Of a stretch of DNA of 64,000 bases, positions 42,153 to 50,820 are shown piece by piece. The notes below the pieces were generated by a model, which searched no databases, was not told where the DNA came from, and saw nothing but the letters and a program-made list of their open reading frames with translations. The stretch is from contig NZ_CP033966.1 of assembly GCF_003854895.1 (NCBI RefSeq), positions 3,596,001 to 3,660,000 on the forward strand. Reading direction: 5' to 3'. Both the position numbers and the translations under genes were made by a program. Source of the DNA: Pigmentiphaga sp. H8 (GTDB lineage Bacteria; Pseudomonadota; Gammaproteobacteria; Burkholderiales; Burkholderiaceae_B). Positions within the stretch are counted from its first letter, which is position 1. Each line of letters opens with the position of its first letter.

Positions 42153-43121
42153 ATGAAGCGCATCCACGGCATGGCATGGGCGGCACCGCTGCTCGCACTT
42201 TCGCTGCACGCAGGGGCCGCCGAGACTTATCCGGAACGTCCGGTCAAGGTCATCGTCCCTTTCGAACCCGGCGGTTTCACCGATGTCGTGGCGCGCGTCG
42301 TCACCCAACAGCTCAGCAGCGCGCTGGGCCAGTCCTTCATCGTCGAGAACAAGCCCGGCGCCGGCTCGACCATAGGCACGGACTTCGTGGCCAAGGCGGC
42401 TCCCGACGGCTACACCCTCGAGATCGTCTCGACCAACCACGTCACCAGCCACCGGCTGTACAAGAACCTGGACTACGATCCGATCAAGAGCTTCACGCCC
42501 ATCGCCAAGCTGGCGGACAGCCCGTACGTGCTTTTCGTCAACACCAAGCTGCCCGTCCAGTCGGTGCAGGAACTCATCACGCTGTCCAAGTCGAACGGCT
42601 CCCACCTCCGATACGCCTCATCCGGCAACGGCAGCACGCAGCACCTGATGGGAGCGCTGTTCCTGGCCAAGTCCGGCGCCAAGCTGGAACACGTTCCCTA
42701 TCGCGGCAGCGGCGGCGCCATGAAGGACCTGGCGGCGGGCTTCGTGGAAACCAGCTTCGCAGCCGTGTCCAACGGCCTGCCGCACGTCAAGAGCGGCAAG
42801 ATCAAGGCGCTGGGCGTCACCAGCACGCGCCGCAACGCCCAACTGCCGGACGTGCCCAGCCTGGCCGAAGCGGGCGTCCCGGACTACGACGCGGTGGTGT
42901 GGCTGGCGCTGCTGGGGCCGGCGGGAATGCCCAGGAACATCGTCGCGCGCCTGAACGAGGCGGTACGCGCCGGACTGTCCAAGCCCGAGGCGCGTGAAGC
43001 CCTGGCCGGGGCAGGCGTGGACGTCGCAATGTCCACGCCGGAAGAACTGGCGCAATACATGGCGCAGGAGAACCGCATGTGGGGCGACGTCATCCGCGGC
43101 CTGGATATCCGGATCGATTGA
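42153..43121 (+). CDS. Bug/TctC-family periplasmic substrate-binding protein
   Basis: 322 residues, ATG after GGAGGTTGACTCC, four bases past the hydrolase stop. Signal peptide 1-22 (LLALSLHAGAAE). Bug motifs: VKVIVPFEPGGFTDVVAR, FIVENKPGAGSTIGT, DGYTLEIVSTNH, LPDVPSLAEAGVPDYDAVVW. Its 3' end overlaps the convergent NmrA-like gene by 32 bases. Confidence 0.94.
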   Translation: MKRIHGMAWAAPLLALSLHAGAAETYPERPVKVIVPFEPGGFTDVVARVVTQQLSSALGQSFIVENKPGAGSTIGTDFVAKAAPDGYTLEIVSTNHVTSHRLYKNLDYDPIKSFTPIAKLADSPYVLFVNTKLPVQSVQELITLSKSNGSHLRYASSGNGSTQHLMGALFLAKSGAKLEHVPYRGSGGAMKDLAAGFVETSFAAVSNGLPHVKSGKIKALGVTSTRRNAQLPDVPSLAEAGVPDYDAVVWLALLGPAGMPRNIVARLNEAVRAGLSKPEAREALAGAGVDVAMSTPEELAQYMAQENRMWGDVIRGLDIRID

Positions 43122-43986
43122 CGGCGGGTATCGCCCCGGTTGGCGTTTCCGGCTGGGTGAACGCCGCCGCGTGGTCGCGCGCCCACTGCGCGAACGCGCG
43201 GGCCGGACGGCCCGTCACCCGCTCGACCGCATCGGTAACCGCGGGCGCGGTCGCCACCGATTTCAGCGCATAGTCGAGCAGTCGCTCCGCGACCTCGACC
43301 GGCGTGCCGGCCGGGCGCGCGGCCAGGGCCTGCTCCCGCGTCAACGCCTCGAAGCGCAGCGGCTTGCCGATGGCCTCGGCAATGGCCCGCACCTGGCCCG
43401 CCTGGGTGATGACGGCGGGCCCCGTCAACGCATAGGCATGGCCCTCGTGCGCGGCATCCAGCAATGCCGCCACCGCCGCCGCGGCCACGTCGTCCTCGTG
43501 GATGGGGTTGCGCTGCGCGTCGGGATACGCCGCCCGCACGACGCCTTCGCGGCGGATGGAGTCGGCCCAGGCGCAGGCGTTGGCGGCGAAACTGTCCGGC
43601 CGCAGGAAGGTCCAGCGCAGCCCCGCCTCGCGCACCGCCGCTTCGGCGGCGGCATGGCGCGCCGCGATGGGATTGATGCGGGGATCGGCCTTCTGGGTGG
43701 CGGCCGAGGACAGCAGCACGACCCGCCGCACGCCCGCCTCGCGGGCCACGCGCACGATCGACCCGGTACCGGATGCGGGTGTGAACAGGAACAGGCGGTC
43801 CACGCCCTCGAACGCATGCGCCAGGCTTCCGGGCGCGGACAGGTCCCCCGCGCAAGCTTCCACGCCGGCGGGAAAAGCGGCGGCCGAGGGATCCCGCGCC
43901 AGGGCCCGCACGCGCTCGCCGGCCTGCACGAGGCGGCGCACCACGCACCCGCCGACGTTGCCGGTCGCGCCGGTCACCAGGATCAT
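43090..43986 (-). CDS. NmrA-like NAD(P)-binding protein
   Basis: 298 residues. Rossmann start MILVTGATGNVGGCVVRRLVQAGERVRALARDP (GxxGxxG) and SDR-atypical NmrA features (RVVLLSSAATQKADPRINPIAARHAAAEAAVREAGLRWTFLRPDSFAANA). It resembles QOR2-type NADPH:quinone reductases or redox sensors. It is seven bases after the flavin monooxygenase stop, so probably the last gene of the ABC-monooxygenase operon. The 3' end overlaps the opposite-strand Bug gene. Confidence 0.88.
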   Translation of the reverse strand: MILVTGATGNVGGCVVRRLVQAGERVRALARDPSAAAFPAGVEACAGDLSAPGSLAHAFEGVDRLFLFTPASGTGSIVRVAREAGVRRVVLLSSAATQKADPRINPIAARHAAAEAAVREAGLRWTFLRPDSFAANACAWADSIRREGVVRAAYPDAQRNPIHEDDVAAAAVAALLDAAHEGHAYALTGPAVITQAGQVRAIAEAIGKPLRFEALTREQALAARPAGTPVEVAERLLDYALKSVATAPAVTDAVERVTGRPARAFAQWARDHAAAFTQPETPTGAIPAVNRSGYPGRG

Positions 43987-43993
43987 GGCGCGC

Positions 43994-45529
43994 TCAGCGA
44001 CACAGGACCGTGCGCAGCGCGCGGCCGATGCCGGCGTTGTCGGCGCCACGCCAGGCCACGACGCCATCGGGCCGCACCAGGACGGTCTGCCGTTCGCCGG
44101 CATGCAGCGGGGCCGTGGACTTGACCGGATAAGCCTTCAGCTCGATGCCCAGCTCATCGGCGGCCGCCCGGGCCGCCTCGGCGCCGCCCGGCACGGCCGT
44201 GAAGGCCATGAACCACGGCCCCAGCAAATGACGCGGAGCAACCCTTCCGCCATCCACGCCCTCCAGCTCGACATAGGGCACGCGCGCACCCGGGCGTCCC
44301 GAGGCCCGCGCGGGATGCTCGAAGCGCTGGTCCTCGGTGCCGGGCTCGGGCACCAGTGCTCCGTTGGGCGGGCAGATGTAGCCGAACAGCAGCGTGGCAT
44401 GGTCCAGCGGCGCGCCGATGCGTTCGGCCAGCGTATCGATGCGGCGACGCTCGGCCAGGTTGGCGACCTGCCAGTTGCAGACCTCTTCCGCGTAGGGCTG
44501 GCGTTCGATCTCGTAGCTGTCCAGCAGCGACGGGCCGGCCTTGCCCTGGATGACCGCAGCCAGCTTCCAGCCCAGGTAGTAGCCGTCCTGCACGGCGGTA
44601 TTGCCGCCCTGCCCGCCGGTGGGCGGCATCACGTGCGCGGCGTCGCCCGTCAGCAGCACGCGGCCGGCGCGGAAGCGGTCGGCGATGCGATGGCCGTAGT
44701 CGTAGCTGACCGTGCCGATGATCTCGAAGTCCAGGTCGGGCAGGCCGGTCATGATCTTGATGATCTCGCGCATGCCGGCCTCGTCGCGCTCGGGATCAGC
44801 GGACATGTTGGCGACCCATTCGTCCTTGTAGTCGGTGCTGACCAGCACGCCCGCGCCATCGGGTAGCGCAGGGTTCTGCAGGTAGTGGATGACCATGGCG
44901 TTGTCGCCCGCCCATTGGGTCAGGTCGGCGTTGAAGCGCACGGCGGTGACCGACTTGATCGCGCCCAGGCCGTGCGTGCCTATGCCCAGCCAGCCGGCGA
45001 TGCTGCCGCGTATGCCGTCGGAGGCGATCACGTACTTGGCGCGCACCGTGCGGGCCTGCCCGGTTTCCATGTCGCACAGCGTCAGGTCCACGCCCTCGTC
45101 GTCCTGCGCCAGCGCTTCGCAGCGGGTCTTGAAGCGCACCTGCGCCCCCAGTTCCAGCGCGCGGCGCAGCAATGCCTCTTCGGCGCGGGCCTGGCTGGCC
45201 ATGCCCGGACGCTCGGGCGAGAACATGGAGAAGTCGGGTCGGTGCGCGACGTGATCGTAGAGCACCTTGCCGGTCAGGCTTTCCGACACCACCGAGGTGA
45301 TTGCCGGCTTGCCCGGCGGCATGGCCTTGTGGATGGCCTCGGCCAGGCCGGCGGTGCGCAGGGCCTCCATGGTGACCGGGTTGGCGCCGCGCGCTTTCGG
45401 CAGGATGGAGGTGCCTTCGCGGCGCTCGACCACCAGCGCCTTCACGCCGTTCATGCCGAGGAAGACCGCGCTGGAAAGACCGGCCAGGCCGGCGCCGACG
45501 ATCACGACGTCGATATGCTCTGTGCTCAC
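43994..45529 (-). CDS. FAD-dependent aromatic monooxygenase (PheA/TfdB-like)
   Basis: 511 residues from GTG 45529. FAD motifs of class A flavoprotein hydroxylases: DVVIVGAGLAGLSSAVFLG, the DG motif YVIASDGIRGS and the GD motif GRVLLTGDAAHVMPPTGGQGGN. The C-terminal thioredoxin-like domain (RQTVLVRPDGVVAWRGAD) is typical of the PheA/MhpA/rifampicin-monooxygenase group. It would hydroxylate an aromatic or polyketide-like ring with NAD(P)H and O2. It is linked to the ABC importer genes upstream, suggesting that the imported solute is its substrate. Confidence 0.92.
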   Translation of the reverse strand: MSTEHIDVVIVGAGLAGLSSAVFLGMNGVKALVVERREGTSILPKARGANPVTMEALRTAGLAEAIHKAMPPGKPAITSVVSESLTGKVLYDHVAHRPDFSMFSPERPGMASQARAEEALLRRALELGAQVRFKTRCEALAQDDEGVDLTLCDMETGQARTVRAKYVIASDGIRGSIAGWLGIGTHGLGAIKSVTAVRFNADLTQWAGDNAMVIHYLQNPALPDGAGVLVSTDYKDEWVANMSADPERDEAGMREIIKIMTGLPDLDFEIIGTVSYDYGHRIADRFRAGRVLLTGDAAHVMPPTGGQGGNTAVQDGYYLGWKLAAVIQGKAGPSLLDSYEIERQPYAEEVCNWQVANLAERRRIDTLAERIGAPLDHATLLFGYICPPNGALVPEPGTEDQRFEHPARASGRPGARVPYVELEGVDGGRVAPRHLLGPWFMAFTAVPGGAEAARAAADELGIELKAYPVKSTAPLHAGERQTVLVRPDGVVAWRGADNAGIGRALRTVLCR

Positions 45530-45587
45530 GATGTAGCTCTTATGAAAGATAGTATGTGGGGAAAACGGACAGGTCGGGGACTGACGG

Positions 45588-46424
45588 TCAGAGAGATGCG
45601 CCTTTCTCCCAGAACACCACGCGGCTGCGCAGCTTGACGACGATCCGGTCGCTGACGAAGCCGATCGCGCCCAGCGTGGCGACCACGGCGAAGGCCGATG
45701 CGGTATCGAAATACGATGCCGAGCGCGCGATCAGGTAGCCCAGGCCCTGCGAATCGCCGATGAACTCGGTCACGGTCATCACGATCAGCATGATGGGCAC
45801 CGCCACGCGCAGGCCGGTGAACACGAAGGGCAGCGCGCTGGGCACGATCACGTCGGCCAGCAGCCGCCAGCGGCCGGCGCCGGTATTGCGGGCCAGCCAC
45901 TCCATCTTCGGCGCGACGGCGCGGGCGCCGGCGTAGCAATGCACGAAGATCGGAAAGAAGCACTCCAGCGCCACCTGGGCGATACGCGAGCCCGCGCCCA
46001 GTCCCAACAGCAGGATGATGACCGGGTACAGCGCCAGCTTGGGCACCGGGTAGCCGAAGGTGACGAAGGGGCCCAGCGCGGCATCCACCACCCAGTTGCG
46101 GGCCGCCACGAAACCCAGCAGGCCCGCCACCAGGAACGAGATCGCCAGCCCGGCGAAACCGCGCGTCAGCGTGACCGCGGCGTGCTCCAGCAATTCGCCG
46201 TCTTCCAGCAGTTGCATGAAGCTCTGCCCGATGACCTCCAGGCCCGGCGTCAGGCGCGTGCCGTTCACCGTGGCGTAGAACTGCCAGGCCCCCAGCACCG
46301 CGGCCAGGCCCAGTGCCTTGAGCACCGGACTCGACAGCAGGATCGCAGCCAGGCCCCGGTCCGCGGACCTGCCTCGCACCGCTCCGGAAAGCGGACGGGC
46401 CGCGCGGATATCGGCATCAGCCAT
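45588..46424 (-). CDS. ABC transporter permease (NitT/TauT/SsuC type)
   Basis: 278 residues from ATG 46424, seven bases after GGGAGG; ATG 46451 is less likely. The BPD_transp_1 fold has about six helices and the EAA-like loop GAGRWRLLADVIVPSALPFVFTGLRVAV. It overlaps the next permease by 8 bases. Two different permeases imply a heterodimeric inner-membrane channel. Confidence 0.93.
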   Translation of the reverse strand: MADADIRAARPLSGAVRGRSADRGLAAILLSSPVLKALGLAAVLGAWQFYATVNGTRLTPGLEVIGQSFMQLLEDGELLEHAAVTLTRGFAGLAISFLVAGLLGFVAARNWVVDAALGPFVTFGYPVPKLALYPVIILLLGLGAGSRIAQVALECFFPIFVHCYAGARAVAPKMEWLARNTGAGRWRLLADVIVPSALPFVFTGLRVAVPIMLIVMTVTEFIGDSQGLGYLIARSASYFDTASAFAVVATLGAIGFVSDRIVVKLRSRVVFWEKGASL

Positions 46425-47244
46425 GGCCGCCCCCTCCCGCATGGCGGCCACCGCTCAGGGCACGCACCACCAGTTGCAGCACGGCGTTCGAGACCACGCC
46501 GCACAACGCGACGGCGACGATGCCCGCGTACATGGCGCCATACTCGCCATCGCGGTACGCCTCCATCAGGCCGGCGCCCAGGCCGTTGGAATGCCCGACC
46601 ACCTCGGTGGCGACCATCAGGACGAAGGAAATCATCAGGCTGATGCGCACGCCCACCAGCGCACGCGGCATGGCCGCCGGCACCACCACCTGGAAGAAGG
46701 TGCGCAGCTTCGAGGCGCCGGCGTTGCGCGCCACCCAGAGCAGCCGCGCGTTGATGCCCAGCGCGCCGTTCATCGCGTTCAGGTAGGACGGATAGAAGGC
46801 GCTGATGGCGATCACGAGGATGCGCGACTTGTCGGTAAAGCCCAGCAGCACCGCGATGGCCGGAAACAGCGCGATCTTGGGAATGGGATGGGTGAACGAC
46901 TGGGTCAGGTCGAACAGGTCGCGGAACACCCGCGAGACGCCGGCCAGGAGGCCGAGCATGACGCCGATGGCGCTGCCGATGAAAAAGCCGCTCAGGGCGC
47001 GGTAGAGGCTAGGCCCGGTCTGCGCGGCCAGGTCGCCGCCGCGGGCCAGTTCGACGAAGGCCCGGGCGATCTCGATGGGCCCGTAGATGTATGCGGGCAG
47101 GACGCCCGCCATCGCCAGTGCTTCCCACGCCGCCAGGACGAACATCGTGAACAGGCTCGATATCAGCCAGGTCCGTTCGCGCGAGGCGCCCGGGAAGGAT
47201 TGCCTGCGCATCAGTTGCGCGGCCATGCTGCCCGACGTGCTCAT
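46417..47244 (-). CDS. ABC transporter permease (NitT/TauT/SsuC type)
   Basis: 275 residues from ATG 47244, overlapping the ATPase stop (ATGA). It has six predicted helices and the EAA loop NAGASKLRTFFQVVVPAAMPRALVGVRISLM. It pairs with the following permease. An unusual His/Gly-rich end (GGRHAGGGGHG) is present. Confidence 0.93.
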   Translation of the reverse strand: MSTSGSMAAQLMRRQSFPGASRERTWLISSLFTMFVLAAWEALAMAGVLPAYIYGPIEIARAFVELARGGDLAAQTGPSLYRALSGFFIGSAIGVMLGLLAGVSRVFRDLFDLTQSFTHPIPKIALFPAIAVLLGFTDKSRILVIAISAFYPSYLNAMNGALGINARLLWVARNAGASKLRTFFQVVVPAAMPRALVGVRISLMISFVLMVATEVVGHSNGLGAGLMEAYRDGEYGAMYAGIVAVALCGVVSNAVLQLVVRALSGGRHAGGGGHG

Positions 47245-48029
47245 CGCCCGGCCTCCGCCATCGCGGGCGTGCTCCGCGCCGACTCGCGGCGCAGCACTTC
47301 CCACAGATGCGAACGATATTCGAGAATGCGCGGATCGGCCTTGGTTTCCGACGAACGCGGCCGGGCGAGCTCGATGGCGCAGTCCTCGACCACGCGGCCG
47401 GGCGAGGCCCCCATCACGACTACTCGGTCGCCCAGGAAAATGGCCTCGTTGATGTCGTGCGTGATGAAGACCACCGTCAGGCCCGAGGCCTGCCACAGCC
47501 GGGTCAGTTCCTCCTGCATGACCTCGCGCGTCTGCGCGTCGAGCGCGCCGAAGGGCTCGTCCATCAGCAGCACGCTGGGCTCCATCGCCAGCGTCCGCGC
47601 CAGCGCCGCGCGCTGGCGCATGCCGCCGGACAGTTCGCCGGGATAGGCATTGCCGAACCGCGCCAGGCCGACCCTGGCCAACAGTTCGTCGGCCCGCGCA
47701 TGCGCCTCGCGCCTGGGCGTGCCGGCCACCTGCAGCGGCCAGGCCACGTTGGCCCGCACCGTGCGCCACGGGAACAGCATGGCCTCCTGGAAGACCATGC
47801 CGCGATCACGGCCGGGACCGGTAATGGGCCGGCCCTCGATCTCGACACTGCCCTCGGTCGGGAACTCGAAGCCCCCCAGCATGTGCAGCAAGGTCGTCTT
47901 GCCGCAGCCGCTGGGGCCCAATATGGTCAGGAACTCGCCCTTGCGAACCGTCAGGTCCACCTCGCTCAGCGCATTGACGACGTGCTTGCCGCGACGAAAC
48001 GTCTTCGTCACCCTTTTGACTTCTAACAA
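47241..48029 (-). CDS. ABC transporter ATP-binding protein (NitT/TauT type)
   Basis: 262 residues from TTG 48029, chosen because CGAGGAG lies six bases upstream and LEVKRVTKTF then starts the domain; a GTG at 48056 has no site. Walker A GPSGCGKTT, Q-loop VFQEAMLFPW, signature LSGGMRQR, Walker B VLLMDEPFGALD, switch ITHDINEA. It powers the two permeases downstream. Confidence 0.94.
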   Translation of the reverse strand: MLEVKRVTKTFRRGKHVVNALSEVDLTVRKGEFLTILGPSGCGKTTLLHMLGGFEFPTEGSVEIEGRPITGPGRDRGMVFQEAMLFPWRTVRANVAWPLQVAGTPRREAHARADELLARVGLARFGNAYPGELSGGMRQRAALARTLAMEPSVLLMDEPFGALDAQTREVMQEELTRLWQASGLTVVFITHDINEAIFLGDRVVVMGASPGRVVEDCAIELARPRSSETKADPRILEYRSHLWEVLRRESARSTPAMAEAGR

Positions 48030-48070
48030 GAGAACTCCTCGAGCTAAAACACCCACACAACCTGAGTGCC

Positions 48071-48150
48071 CAGGGCACGGCGGATCTGGCTTTGCCAGTC
48101 CGCCCGTGCCGCCCCCTTGAGGGGGCCCGCGCAGCGGGTAGGGGGTGGGC
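48071..48150 (-). repeat. Stop-codon-adjacent GC repeat, copy A
   Basis: A divergent copy of the ~78-bp repeat seen at 54391, 55579 and 61287. Nested inverted repeats include GGCACGG/CCGTGCC, GACTGGC/GCCAGTC-like arms and CCCCCT/AGGGGG. It begins directly after the substrate-binding-protein stop (48151, minus strand). Confidence 0.75.
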
Positions 48151-49200
48151 TTATTTCCTGGTCAAGGAATAGCCCGGCATCACCAGCTTGGCGGCGGGCT
48201 GCACCATGGACGGCGGCAGGAAGCGGGAAGTCGCCATGTCCTTCATCGTGGCGTCGAACTCGGCCAGCGAAACCGCGCCGTCGGGACTGCGTCCGCCGTC
48301 GGCACCGGCCTTGGCCGAGAACGGCGTCACGTACTTGGCGGCGATCAGCTTCGGATAGGCCGCCTCGCGGTTGGCCGACCAGTTGGCCAGGGCCTGCTGG
48401 TAATCCTTGCGCCACGCGCAATAGGCCTGAGGATGGGCCTTGATGAACCTGGGCGAGAAGAAGATCAGCAGGCTGGGCTGGCTGGCTCCGCCCGTGGCCT
48501 GGAACGGCGTCATGATGGTTTCCACGCCGCCCGCGGACTTCGCCTTGAACAGGAACTGGCGGGCCAGCCAGGCCACGTCTATCTGGCCGTTGCGCAAGGC
48601 CTGCTCCTGGGCGGGCGGCGGCAGCGATACGAACGAGACGTCGTTCGGCTTCATGCCCGCGCGCCGCAGCGCGCTCTTGACCCAGTATTCACTGATGGTA
48701 TTCGGCCCGTAGTAGCCGACCTTCTTGCCCTTGAAATCCTTGATGTCGCGGATGCCGCCGCTGGACAACGATGCGAACGCGCCTTCGTTGTCGGCCTCGT
48801 TGACCTGGACCAGCGAGGCGACCGCCCGCGCGTCGATGCCCACGTGCACCGCCGTCACCAGCGAGGGAAAGCTGATCGTGCCGGCGTCGATCTGCCCGGC
48901 CTGGAAGGCCGTCATGCGGTCCGTGGACGTGAACTCCGTGACCTGCATGGTGTAGAACTTGCCATTGCCGGGATAGCTGGCCTGGTCCGCCCACAGCAGC
49001 GCCAACGGCTCCTCGCCGCCGCCGGTCGTGCCGTAGCGGATGGCGACCGGCGAGGACTTGGCCCCGGACAGGTCCACCGCCGCGCAGGCATCGCCTTCGG
49101 CGGCAAGCGCGGGCAAGGCACCGGCCGACAGCGCCAGGATCAACACTCCTCGCGCGGCGGTGATCGATGAAGGAAAAGCACCAAGGGATAAAACCGGCAT
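48151..49200 (-). CDS. ABC transporter periplasmic substrate-binding protein (NMT1/SsuA-like)
   Basis: 349 residues from ATG 49200, eight bases after AGGAG. Signal peptide to about 34 (GVLILALSAGALPALA). The SsuA/NMT1 fold has VAIRYGTTGGGEEPLALLWADQ, MTAFQAGQIDAGTISFPSL, FKGKKVGYYGPNT and LRNGQIDVAWLARQ. It delivers a small organic solute to the ABC importer. It heads the operon SBP-ATPase-permease-permease-monooxygenase-NmrA, with repeat copy A just after its stop. Confidence 0.92.
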   Translation of the reverse strand: MPVLSLGAFPSSITAARGVLILALSAGALPALAAEGDACAAVDLSGAKSSPVAIRYGTTGGGEEPLALLWADQASYPGNGKFYTMQVTEFTSTDRMTAFQAGQIDAGTISFPSLVTAVHVGIDARAVASLVQVNEADNEGAFASLSSGGIRDIKDFKGKKVGYYGPNTISEYWVKSALRRAGMKPNDVSFVSLPPPAQEQALRNGQIDVAWLARQFLFKAKSAGGVETIMTPFQATGGASQPSLLIFFSPRFIKAHPQAYCAWRKDYQQALANWSANREAAYPKLIAAKYVTPFSAKAGADGGRSPDGAVSLAEFDATMKDMATSRFLPPSMVQPAAKLVMPGYSLTRK

Positions 49201-49254
49201 CGCAGGGCTCCTGGATCGAATGGAACGCAACAGGAGGCATTCTGCGATTTTTTA

Positions 49255-49269
49255 TTTGATATAGTCAAA
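49255..49269. promoter_or_regulatory. 15-bp palindrome upstream of the ABC operon
   Basis: TTTGA-TATAG-TCAAA is a perfect 5+5+5 inverted repeat in an AT-rich 220-base gap (49201-49420), 55 bases before the binding-protein start. It overlaps a possible TTGACT -35 on the minus strand, so it suits an operator. No other feature is clear in this gap. Confidence 0.5.
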
Positions 49270-49420
49270 CATAAAAGCGCTGGAGTTTTCCCTAACACCA
49301 CCTCCAGCCAACCCTATGAATTTCGTTATTTCCCGTTAAATCAAGGACTTCACGAAAAACAGCAAACCCTTAAGCCTCTGCACAATTAAATGAATAAGTC
49401 ATACTTCAAGGCTTGAACCG

Positions 49421-50635
49421 TCAGTCCACCAACTGCCGGGCCCGGGCAATGAAGCCATCCAGGCGGGCATAGACGACGGCAAGCTCGCTTTCCGGCAGGT
49501 CCCCGACCACGTGCCGATTGCGGGCCGCCGCCGCGTCCGCCAGGCGCCGGCGCATCTCCTCGCCTTCCCCGGTCAGCGTCAGCACGGTCTCGCGGCTGTC
49601 TTCCTCGCTGCGCCGGCGTTCGACGAATCCGCGCTCGACCAGCCCGGACACCGTCCGGCTCATCTGGCCGGCATCCAGCATCGCGTGGTAGGCCAGTTCG
49701 CCGATGGAGACCGGCTCGAACGCCCCCAGCAGCGTGACCGCCAGCCATTCGACCTGCGAAAGCCCGTACTCCGCCTTGGCGAACTGCACCGCGCTGCGGG
49801 TCAGCACCCGGCTGAGCGCATTGACGCGCGGCGCCAGCAGGCCGAAGCGATGGAACGAAAACTCCTTGAGATGGGACACGCCGCGGCCGCCGGCCGCCGG
49901 CTCAGCTCCGGACGTCTCGGCGCGCAGCCACAGGAATTCGCGCACCTCGTCGGGGGTCGGCCGACGCCCCGCCAGCGTGGGCAGCAGCCTTTCGTAGTAA
50001 CGCAGGCGGGCCGCATGATCCCGGCGCGCCCCACCTTGAGCCGCCACCAGGCTGCGCCCGGCGAAACGCCCGAAGCGCCGCATCTCGCGCACCAGGAATT
50101 CCGCGATCCGCAGCAACTCGGGCTCATGGACCGCATCAAAACCGGCAAACCGCAGCTCCGCGGGCCGGCGCGCACCCCGCCCGCGCCGCTGCGCGCCTTC
50201 GCCGCCCAGCACCTGTGCCCGCTGGGCCTCGGAAAAATCCTCGAACGCGGACTCGAACACTTCCCACATTTCGAGCACCGACAGCACGAAGCGGGCGTCG
50301 TCCGGCGATGCCGACGAGGACGCCGGACTGTACAGCCCGCCCATCTCCAGATCAGCGGCCCAGTGATTGCCGGTCGCGAATCCCCGGCATACGGCATCCA
50401 CCCGCTCCGCCGGCGCGCCCAGGTGGCGAAACAGGTCGCCCATGAAGGCCATCAGGGTCTTCTCGCCGTCGCTGAACCGGGGACCGCCGGCAGGCGCGCC
50501 CGCCAGGCCGCGCTCGATCAGCGCCCGGACCGCCTGCGCCCGCGATGCGCCCGCCATGTGCGCGTCGCGCCAGGCGTCGATGGCGGCCCCGGACGACTCG
50601 TCCAGGCGCATTTCGAATCGTTCGGTCTTGGCCAT
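49421..50635 (-). CDS. Three-domain regulator: RHH - YfbU - MarR fusion
   Basis: 404 residues. Residues 1-45 look like a ribbon-helix-helix DNA-binding unit (RFEMRLDESSGAAIDAWRDAHMAGASRAQAVRALIERGL). Residues ~55-235 match the YfbU pattern (FSDGEKTLMAFMGDLF, VLSVLEMWEVFESAF, RFAGFDAVHEPELLRIAEFLV, RLRYYERLLPTLAGRRPTPDEVREFL). Residues ~262-400 form a MarR winged helix (LSQVEWLAVTLLGAF, IGELAYHAMLDAGQMSRTVSGLVERGFVERRRSEEDSRE). RHH-YfbU proteins are known to me; joining to MarR is unusual. It lies upstream of the ABC operon, on the same strand. Tandem palindromes precede its start, suggesting autoregulation. Confidence 0.85.
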   Translation of the reverse strand: MAKTERFEMRLDESSGAAIDAWRDAHMAGASRAQAVRALIERGLAGAPAGGPRFSDGEKTLMAFMGDLFRHLGAPAERVDAVCRGFATGNHWAADLEMGGLYSPASSSASPDDARFVLSVLEMWEVFESAFEDFSEAQRAQVLGGEGAQRRGRGARRPAELRFAGFDAVHEPELLRIAEFLVREMRRFGRFAGRSLVAAQGGARRDHAARLRYYERLLPTLAGRRPTPDEVREFLWLRAETSGAEPAAGGRGVSHLKEFSFHRFGLLAPRVNALSRVLTRSAVQFAKAEYGLSQVEWLAVTLLGAFEPVSIGELAYHAMLDAGQMSRTVSGLVERGFVERRRSEEDSRETVLTLTGEGEEMRRRLADAAAARNRHVVGDLPESELAVVYARLDGFIARARQLVD

Positions 50636-50646
50636 GCCGACTATCT

Positions 50647-50683
50647 CCGTAATTTGTACGGCATTCTACCGTATTCCTTACGG
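50647..50683. promoter_or_regulatory. Two tandem 15-bp palindromes CCGTA-N5-TACGG
   Basis: CCGTAATTTGTACGG (50647-50661) and CCGTATTCCTTACGG (50669-50683) have identical 5-bp arms and centres exactly 22 bp apart, two helical turns. They lie 11-48 bases before the RHH-YfbU-MarR start and upstream of two short + strand reading frames. Likely a cooperative operator for that regulator. Confidence 0.72.
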
Positions 50684-50820
50684 AAACCACCGGGAGAGAA
50701 CATGGAGGCCGAATTAAGACTCGCGTAAGCCGGCGGCCGCAGCATGGTCCCGTCATCGAGCGTTTCCTCAATCAAGGCTTGCGACTTTTTGCCTGTGCCC
50801 GGCGCACGAGGAGGTTCACC

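Noticed and set aside
48057..48150. Repeat copy A as an intrinsic terminator of the binding-protein gene
   Set aside because: Its hairpins lack a following T run and the downstream ABC genes are evidently read from the same operon.
50702..50728. Eight-codon frame (MEAELRLA) after GGGAGAGAAC
   Set aside because: Too short to support as a gene; it could be a leader peptide, so it is only mentioned with the 25-codon frame.
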